NCBI GenBank assembly: GCA_021234155.1 | Contig: JAJEKV010000028.1 | Location: forward strand, 3,928,567-3,992,566 | DNA: 64,000 bases | DNA from: Isoetes taiwanensis | Taxonomy: Eukaryota > Streptophyta > Lycopodiopsida > Isoetales > Isoetaceae | Reading direction: 5' to 3' | Shown here: positions 56,880 to 64,000 of the stretch, piece after piece | Position numbering within the stretch: the first letter of the stretch is position 1 | How the letters are laid out: every line of letters starts with the position of its first letter | Program-made: the position numbers and the translations under genes | Notes under the pieces: model-generated | The model's input: the letters and a program-made list of their open reading frames with translations, nothing else | Told to the model about the DNA's origin: nothing | The model's database searches: none

Positions 56880-58740
56880 GCAAGAGCTTAGCCCGAGTAT
56901 TGATGTTGTTTTGGAGTTGGAAGATTTAAGAAAGAGCAACGCCTACCTTCAAATCCCCAAGAGAAGACCGTAGCATGGCCCAATGTTTTGGAAGTGGAAA
57001 GAATTGCTACAAAATTGAAAGAATGTCGAGAGAAGGATGCTTTCGGAAGGTAAATGCTTACATGATTACATCATTATGTTTTTAAGAAACCACCTCATAA
57101 ACATGTATGGAAAATGTGGGACTCTCGCATGATGCTTCATAAGATGTTTGATCTGATTAAAAAAAGGACTTGGAACATCATGCTTTCTCGCATTTGTTCA
57201 AAGATAGACAAACTTGAAATATGTGCTAAAAATGCAGCCCTTATAGAAGGCCCTTATTTGTTTGAAGTGAACCCACATAGTTTTGAGGGCATATCCCGTA
57301 ATCTTGAGCTTTTTGGAGCTTTTGGACCTGCTCATGTACTTTGGTCTATTTCACCCATTTGTACTATGAATTTGGAAAACATATACCTAGCATCTTTTAT
57401 AGGTTGTTCCCTGAGCTTTCCAATGCATGCTCATGTTTAGGAAATGGAGCTTTCTTCTTAAAGTTCACGACCCTATTACTACTCTGCTGTAAAACTAGAC
57501 CAGCAAATGCAATTTGTCATATTTGACATATTTAGACTAGGAATTTGAGAACTGTGTGCCTAGGATTTTTTAGGTCTTTCCTTAAGCTTTTAAATGGGTG
57601 CCCCTTGGTGGAACAGAGCTTGCACTTGCTTTCTAAATGACGATTTATTCTACATCATTTGAGTAAGAATTAAGATAGAAAGCAATGCTGATCTATTCAT
57701 GGAATTCCATGGCATCCCTCTTGGTGTATCGAGAGAACTAGATATCGGTAGAGCATGGAGCAGGTTCATTCGCCCAATTGTTCATCATCGATAAGCTCCC
57801 TCTTCACCGTTTATATCATTCCACGTGATCCTTATTGTAAGTATAATAATTCTCTTCAATAAATCGTAAGTAAATGTGTTGCATCCGCACAAGGCTATTA
57901 TACAAAATTTGAAACTTGCAATGCATTATGGAGCGGAAATAGGAAATGGAATCTATTATTAACAACCTGAATATTCTAGATGGCTCTGCTTTTGTAATCT
58001 GTGTCATATTTTGGAAGAGATGTGTTTATCCAACAATGAGCTCCAGGTATATCAACTTCTCACCCATGGAATGACTATGAGGAGCTAGGGAAATGGATAA
58101 CATTACATCACGATGGTGATAGAAAATATAGAGTTGCTTTTCATATTGGATCTACTAAGGCAAATAGAAGACTTTGTATGGCAAATCAATTTATTGTTAT
58201 TCTTCTTCTTTAAACCCCGTGTGGTAATACGAGGGCACTAGGGCACTGCTAGGTGAAACTAATTGAAGCTGCAATTCAATCAATATTCACTTTTGTCGGC
58301 CAATTTAAACATCTTTACTTTCTTTGTTGTTTATGAATAAACGAATTTGAAGAATATGGAAAATGCTCATGGATAATGACACTCATGGAGCTTGCAAGGA
58401 AACACTTAAGGTTATTATTTGTTGTAGTGCTTTCTATGTGTTTGGCGCCATGACAATTGTTTCAGATAAAATGGACTTGAGCAAGCATTGCTTTTTCGTA
58501 TATTCTGCTAATGTTACTTCGTATAACTTTTACTTGATGTAACTTATAATATAAGCAATAAGTGTCATTCATTATCTTCATGTAACATACATAAAGTAAC
58601 CGACATCGTTACAAAGGTTCAACATTGTTTTGATATTGTTTACATAATCCATGGAAAACGTTGTTAAAGCTTTGAAAAAAAAAATTGTTAGAATAAGTTA
58701 CAAAAGTTGGTTTATTACTGCAAGCCCTTCTTATTGCGGC
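56880..58740. other. Helitron interior without a recognised gene
   Basis: A plus-strand frame at 57114-57440 (SKIDKLEICAKNAALIEGPY) looks coding-like but is unassigned. The rest is AT-rich. Confidence 0.35.
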
Positions 58741-59127
58741 CAAAACATTTACAGGCCGAACTTATGCCCAACAACGCTGGGCACCCTTACTAGTCAACTA
58801 TAAAGTTTAAGATAGATGTTACATGGGTTACCAAGACCTGAGATGCAAGAAGATACAAAAGTCATATAATCTATAGTTGCATTGAAGAAAGGGAAGAGAT
58901 GTAGACTGATTTGTAACAAAAATAAATAAGTAAAAAAAGCCAACTAAAATGAGAATGTGCTCATTGTTTTATTACGATGTTGTATACTACAATTATATGT
59001 TGCAATGCCAAAGTTTATATTAAAAGAAATGGTGGCTAAAATATTATTATTCAATCTCCATGTGCTAGCAATTATATGGTCTTGCATTGAAAATGGAGCT
59101 ACATTCTAAATGTATGGGGGAACGTCA

Positions 59128-59217
59128 CTTGGGACCCCTTTCCGGTGTGGACGGTGGGGTCCCGCGACCGGCGGTAGCCGGGAGCGGGTCACCGGCCCAC
59201 CGGAAAGGGGGACCAAG
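59128..59217. repeat. GC-rich foldback
   Basis: Left arm CTTGGGACCCCTTTCCGGTG (59128-59147) pairs with CACCGGAAAGGGGGACCAAG (59198-59217), with one mismatch or shift, around a 50-base GC-rich loop. Confidence 0.85.
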
Positions 59218-59799
59218 GACAATCCCCACAATATAGAAATAGGGGAGATCTTTTTTTCCCCCTTTTTTCTCTGGCTCCGTCGAGGCGCCAAGACGGCCGC
59301 CTCGTCCTCCGGCGAACTTCTCTTCTCGAATGAAGGCGTCCCATGATTTTCTAGCAATACAAGTTCTGTTTCTCGATTTTTCTTTCTTAGCTTTGCCGTT
59401 GCCAGAGTTAGAACAGAAGATCGTGTTTTTCTTTGATTTTTAGCTATTTCTTGTTGATTTTCATGCTCACTTAGTAAGTTTTTTTATTTTGCAGCTTCAA
59501 GAGGAGCCATTCCGGGCGAGTTTTTTGCTTAGGGTGTGATATCTCTCAATCTGTAATTAAGTTTCTTGCATGCAAGCTTTTTTACCTTCTGACCTTGTTT
59601 TTCTTGTTGCAGGCGAGTCTGGAGGCCAAGCTCTGTATCGAATGATTCTTTCTCTGCGCCATACAGAACAGAAAAAGGGAAAAAATGCTCTGATTTTTGT
59701 CTCCGGTTGGATTTTGGGGCAGGGCTCCACCCGGGTTTGGCCAAGAGGTCATTTTTGGGCTTAAAGTATCAGCAAGAAAGTGATGGCCGAAGTTATTGT

Positions 59800-59878
59800 G
59801 GAAAATGTTCGGTTGAAGAGCTCCAAGCGCCGGAGGCAAGCTTCCTGTTAGATTGTTGAGATCTAAAGAAAGATTCAC
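59800..59878 (-). pseudogene. LRR fragment
   Basis: The minus strand reads NLSLDLNNLTGSLPPALGAL, one near-consensus plant LRR. The neighbouring sequence is unrelated, so it is a scrap of an LRR receptor or receptor-like protein. Confidence 0.55.
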
Positions 59879-59906
59879 AGAGTCTGTTAGATTGTTAGAG
59901 TCTTAA

Positions 59907-60150
59907 GATTCACAGGCTTTTGAGCTTTGAATGTAAAACAACAGATTTTGTGCTTTTTAGCTTCGAATGTAATGGATGTATGGAATGGATTCACAGGCTT
60001 TTGAGTTTTGAATGTAAAACAATAGATTTTGTGCTTTTTAGCTTTGAACTATGGAATGGATTCACAGGCTTTTGAGCTTTGAATGTAAAACAACAGATTT
60101 TGTGCTTTTTAGCTTCGAATGTAACGGATGTATGAAATGAAACTTGTTGA
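59907..60150. repeat. Tandem repeat, three units
   Basis: GATTCACAGGCTTTTGAG starts at 59907, 59988 and 60059. Units 1 and 3 are most alike, and unit 2 lacks about 10 bases (GTAATGGATGT). Confidence 0.9.
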
Positions 60151-60595
60151 AAAATAAACAGTGATCGGCTGAAGCTGTTACCCGGAATGAGGGTACCCAA
60201 CTTCCATTCCGGGTTATTGACAATGCCACGTGTCAACATAAAAATACACCATGGACAAAAAGATCGACCCTGTTTCTATATTGTTAAAGAGATAAGTTTA
60301 CTTGCGTCACTTATAAAAGCATTTTTTTTTTTTTGTTTTTTGCTAAATGAAGTTTTACAAAGCCCTATAGCAGATAGACACCTTACAAAGCTACAAAGCC
60401 CTTTTATAGTCAGATATGTAGGTGACTTCTTACGGTGGTAGCTTGATGAATGTTTCCAGACTAACATTCGAAGGGAAGCATCGCCCTCAAATACACATTT
60501 AAACTTTCTCAGCTTATCAATAAGTATGTTCAGTGCTTGTGAACCTGTAACATATGCACCTTTTCCTAGAGTAAAACAGATCCGTCTCTTCCAAA

Positions 60596-60720
60596 TCTTT
60601 ATATTATAATGTTATTGTGTAAGTGTTGGACCCAGCCCTAATTTGGGCGGCCCAGATTTGATAAAATCAATGGAGACCATGATGCCACGTCAGATTCTTT
60701 AATATATCATGGTTTATTTT
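60596..60720 (+). mobile_element. Helitron 5' terminus (plus strand), same family as 53602
   Basis: A is followed by TCTTTATATTATAATGTTAT and then AAGTGTTGGACCCAGCCC, matching the first 100 bases of the element at 53602 (GTAAGTAGTGCACCGAGCCC, TGATG(C/T)CACGT). No 3' end is seen before 64000, so the element runs out of the window or is truncated. Confidence 0.6.
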
Positions 60721-60724
60721 TTTT

Positions 60725-62170
60725 TTGGCTAGGGTTAGCGAGGCGGCAGTAGCACCTTCGAGCTGCTAGCTCCTCCTCCAGAACGCATCTTCTGGAACAA
60801 TCTCTGGGTTGCGGACTGCCGATGGTTGAGCTGCGCACTGGCCATAGCAACAGAGTTTGGGTTTTCTTTTGCTAGGGTTCCTGGAACAATCTATGGGTTG
60901 CGGCTGCGGATGCTTTGCAAGAGCAGTTCACATTTTCTTTCTTCTTCTGGGCTTGATTTAGTAAGATTTTTAATTTGGCTTTATGAACTCATGGATTCCC
61001 TCTTTTGCAAAGAGCTTCGGAACACACAAGGAAGCTTTATTCTAGCAGAAGCAGAGGTGCATGAGAAGGAATTTTTGCAAGAGCTATAGAGCCCTTCCAA
61101 AAATTCCTATGTGTTGCGCCGATCAATTAAAAAAGGACGCCCTTTCGAGACGAAAAGGAAGGTTTTGGAAGCCCGTTCTTTGGGAGGTTTGAAGGCCGTT
61201 GGAAAGGTGGGGGTCGAGACAAGGTCTAAATCTTCGTATTGTCCAGGTGATTGAACAAAGCAGTCAAGTCTATGATTTAACGCCATCAAAAGCAATATAT
61301 GGATGGGCTGTATTTATTCACTTCCGGAACCAAAGGGCTCAGATGAGCAATATGACGACGTTGCTCTTTAGGTAAGAACATCCACATATACACCACGAAA
61401 TCTGCATCATAACGGTCCATAATATTATTTGTTTTGCGAAATCAGAAGCGTGGGACTTCAAGCAAGGAGCATCACAAAGAGTAAACGGTGTAAGTGGATG
61501 AAAATGATGCCATTTCGCCCGAGTTCAAGCAAGGCCATACCATCCATTCCTTCTTTAGAACTAAGGTGTTTGCCAATGAAGATCAAAGCCCTTTAGATAT
61601 TCACACCCATTCTTGTCGGCAAGGTACTTTTCTTCACAAGCTGAAGACAAAGCATTGCATTTGATCTAGAAATGGTGCATGGCATGATTGCTAGGTATCG
61701 AGTGCTGCAAGAGGTGCATGGCACGGTTGCTGCAAGGCTTCTTTTTTATTGAGCAAACAAAATTTTGCCAACTCTACCTACAATTTACTTGAGGTGCATC
61801 TTTTAATCCCTTGCCTTTTAGGATCTTCATCTGTTTGTTTGTTGTAGATATTTCTCCAGGGCACCATGTATATGCAATACTGCGGCACACTCCCAGATAG
61901 TGAGATAATCCGTTTGCTTTGCATGGTTTTTAAGCCATTAACAAATAAAACAAGGTGACCTAGCAAACGCACTAATGACCTGTGGTGCAATTGCAGATTC
62001 CTTTTTTGAAAACACGTAAATTCGGTATTTTTGATCTTTTTTAAAAAAAACGGGCACCAAAAAAAAAGTTTCAATCCAAAAAGTACATATTTAACAGAGG
62101 ACGACATTTTTTGCTTCAAGTCAAACTAAAAAATAGTACTTTTTTTAAACACTAAAATGCAAGGGAAAAG
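60725..62170. other. Body of the second Helitron, unassigned
   Basis: A direct repeat of TGGAACAATCT(C/A)TGGGTTGCGG occurs near 60793 and 60882. A plus-strand stretch near 61110-61240 (GRPFETKRKVLEARSLGGLK) may be a captured exon. No family is recognised. Confidence 0.35.
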
Positions 62171-62176
62171 AAATAT

Positions 62177-63625
62177 GTCTATGCGCGCATAGATATGACA
62201 GTATAATTGAATTAACATTTCACAAACGTTTTTTTAATATCAAGGGAACGTTTGTTTTGCAGTAACTTCTTCTTTAGTATCAGAATCAATGAGCGCGTAT
62301 AGTGTTTTGCGTGTAAAGCACTTGAATGTTTTTCTATGCGTGTATAGTGTTTGCCTATGCGTGCATAGACAGGCACAATTTATATTCCTTCAAAAACCCT
62401 AGGTTTGTGAAATAATCATGAAAAAGAGCTATTGATAAGATTTTTTTTGCCTCCACGCATATAAATAATAAGTCCATATATATGACCATTATGCTGAGTA
62501 ATACACTCATTCTAAGTACAAAGACTGTGTAATTTGATATGTCCCAAAATAACATGCCACAACCCTGTGAACTTCCTCACTTTCTGGAACATTTTTCTCC
62601 TCTTCAACCAAATGCTCTTGTGTTCAGAGGCTTTCTTTGTCTAAGCTCAAAACAAAGTTCTTTCAAAATATTTTTCTGTTTGTCCGTGTCCATGTGTGCG
62701 TACACAAAAGTTTTTTTGTTTGTCCGCGTCTATGAGCGCATAGGCAAAATCTTCTTCGTTTGTCTGCGTCTATGCGTGCATAGGCAAAAGTTTATAGGCA
62801 AAAGCTTTTTTGTTTGTCTGAGTTTATGCTCGCATAGGCAAAAGTTTTTTTTGTTTGTCTATGTAAAAACTGAAAATTTTGTGTGTTTTTGAGTCTCGGT
62901 TGTAAAAAATAAAATAAAAAAACTAATAGCAACGTAAAACAAGCACATCTGTAAAGACAACCATAAATACGAAATGCAAAAAAAAAAAACTTACACATTT
63001 GAATGACAATCTAAAAAGCAAGATTGATTATATTTTAAAAAGCAAGACTGATTATATTTTAGAACTTACAAGAACGTAACAAAGCAACTAACATACAATT
63101 GACATTAAAACATTCAAAAACTCATTGTCGATCTTTGCATAAGTATATAGAAGTAGTTGTATGCTTTAACAAATGCAAAGGTAAATTCCTTGCTTTGCTT
63201 TGTAAGTTTTAACTCGAGGACAACAATTACAAGTTGACTTTGTGGCATCTTTGCAAATAATAACATTTTCCAAATTTATACACTAATGAACATAGGAACC
63301 AAAGCATAAAAGCTCATAGAGTGGACACAGACATGTTATGCGTGCATAGAATGAATGAAATAAACTAGCTACCTGTCTATGCGCGCATGGCCAGGAGTTT
63401 CTAAATAGTATGCCCTGTCTATGAGCGCATGGGCGAGCACCTACAATTATAAGCGTCTATCCTATACATTCACGGGCTAGAGTTTTAGAATATATTGTTT
63501 CTTTATGCATGCATAGACAAACAACAAATTTTAAAAGCTCTCGCCTATGCGCGCATAGACCACAGTTAAATTTTTAGCAACAAAGTTTAAAAGCTTTTGC
63601 CTATATGCTCCCGTAGACAACAGGT
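62177..63625. repeat. Dispersed palindromic motif cluster (CTATGCGCGCATAG-like)
   Basis: About a dozen copies of a 14-18 bp palindrome (consensus GTCTATGCGCGCATAGAC) occur. They include 62177, 62334, 62353, 62730, 62770, 62824, 63337, 63374, 63418, 63503, 63544 and 63600. Spacing is irregular. Between 62690 and 62870 they form loose 40-55 bp units with TTTTTTTGTTTGTC. Confidence 0.85.
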
Positions 63626-64000
63626 AATTTCTTAATATCATTTTCCATTGAATGGTACAGAATGAAAATAGCTACTACATAAGGAAAAGCTTTTAGAGAG
63701 ATGAAGAAGTTTTTTTAAAGCCCCCGTGGTCCTTCAAAGCTTCAAGAAATAATTGAATCCTAGATCTTTCTGAATTATAACAACAGTATAACAATCTTTC
63801 TTGAGCATGGGTAGAAACTACCAAAATATAAAAAAAGGCGATGAATCCTGATCAGATCTCAGCAAAAGTGGGTTTTATCTGCAATTTTTTATGACCAGAA
63901 TTACAATAACGAATAAAGAACCTGCAAAACGACCTCCAATTAGTTGCAAAACGACTGCAATATTATCATAACTTAGTTGTGGAATTGGACAAAAACATTC

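Larger units (their letters stand above)
53602..58793 (+). mobile_element. Non-autonomous Helitron, 5.2 kb, with captured SBDS exons
   Basis: The 5' end TCTTATATTATAATGTTAT is preceded by A. The 3' end has TTATGCCC, the hairpin GCCCAACAACGCTGGGC (58766-58782), then ACCCTTA and CTAG (58790-58793), followed by T. This is the insertion signature of a Helitron at A/T. No Rep or helicase is seen. Cargo includes a minus-strand unidentified coding region, a 42-bp palindromic array and SBDS exons. A sibling 5' end is at 60596. Confidence 0.72.

Overview
The window is nuclear DNA of a land plant. It has spliceosomal introns, plant gene families (a PLS-type PPR, a DUF248/PMT methyltransferase, DOMON/cytochrome b561, 4CL-like, LRR receptor pieces) and plant transposons (CACTA, Ty3/gypsy, Helitrons, LINEs). 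A seed-free plant (fern, lycophyte or bryophyte) fits the large DUF7869-like gene and the Helitron load, but this is inference. No intact host protein-coding gene is visible. One tRNA gene may be intact.

Left part (1-5.8 kb): a decayed CACTA (tnp2) transposase is split by a young 3.8 kb LTR element that keeps only gag. Its LTRs, PBS, PPT and 5-bp target duplication GTTGC are all visible.

Middle left (5.8-28.3 kb): two divergent genes form what looks like one mobile unit. The minus-strand gene (8533 to 6197) begins with nine residues identical to the histone H3 tail (MARTKQTAR) and carries a PKKKR nuclear signal. The plus-strand gene (11191 onward) is a DDE-like, DUF7869-like protein of about 1,025 codons. 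Three arrays of one near-palindrome (arms AAATTGGGCG / CGCCCAATTT), with different periods (about 73, 70 and 52 bp), lie in the last intron of the minus gene and just upstream of each start. The plus gene is split by a 14.0 kb Ty3/gypsy element (target duplication TATAC) that contains protease-RT-RNase H twice in tandem. Both divergent genes carry in-frame stops, so this copy is probably dead.

Middle right (28.3-53.6 kb): a patchwork of microsatellite, foldbacks, MITE-like elements, LINE 3' ends and many truncated host-gene exons with introns: LRR, DOMON-b561, ELP4 joined to PDI, RPS3, PPR, VPS4/SKD1, PMT and 4CL-like. There is also one tRNA-Ala-like gene and a LINE endonuclease remnant. Helitron termini (5' TC..., 3' hairpin plus CTAG) suggest that Helitron capture built much of it.

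Right part (53.6-64 kb): one Helitron has both ends visible (53602-58793). It carries SBDS exons, an unrecognised minus-strand coding region and a 42-bp palindromic array. Then come a foldback, an LRR scrap, tandem repeats, the 5' end of a second Helitron of the same family and a third palindromic motif family (CTATGCGCGCATAG-like) at 62.2-63.6 kb.
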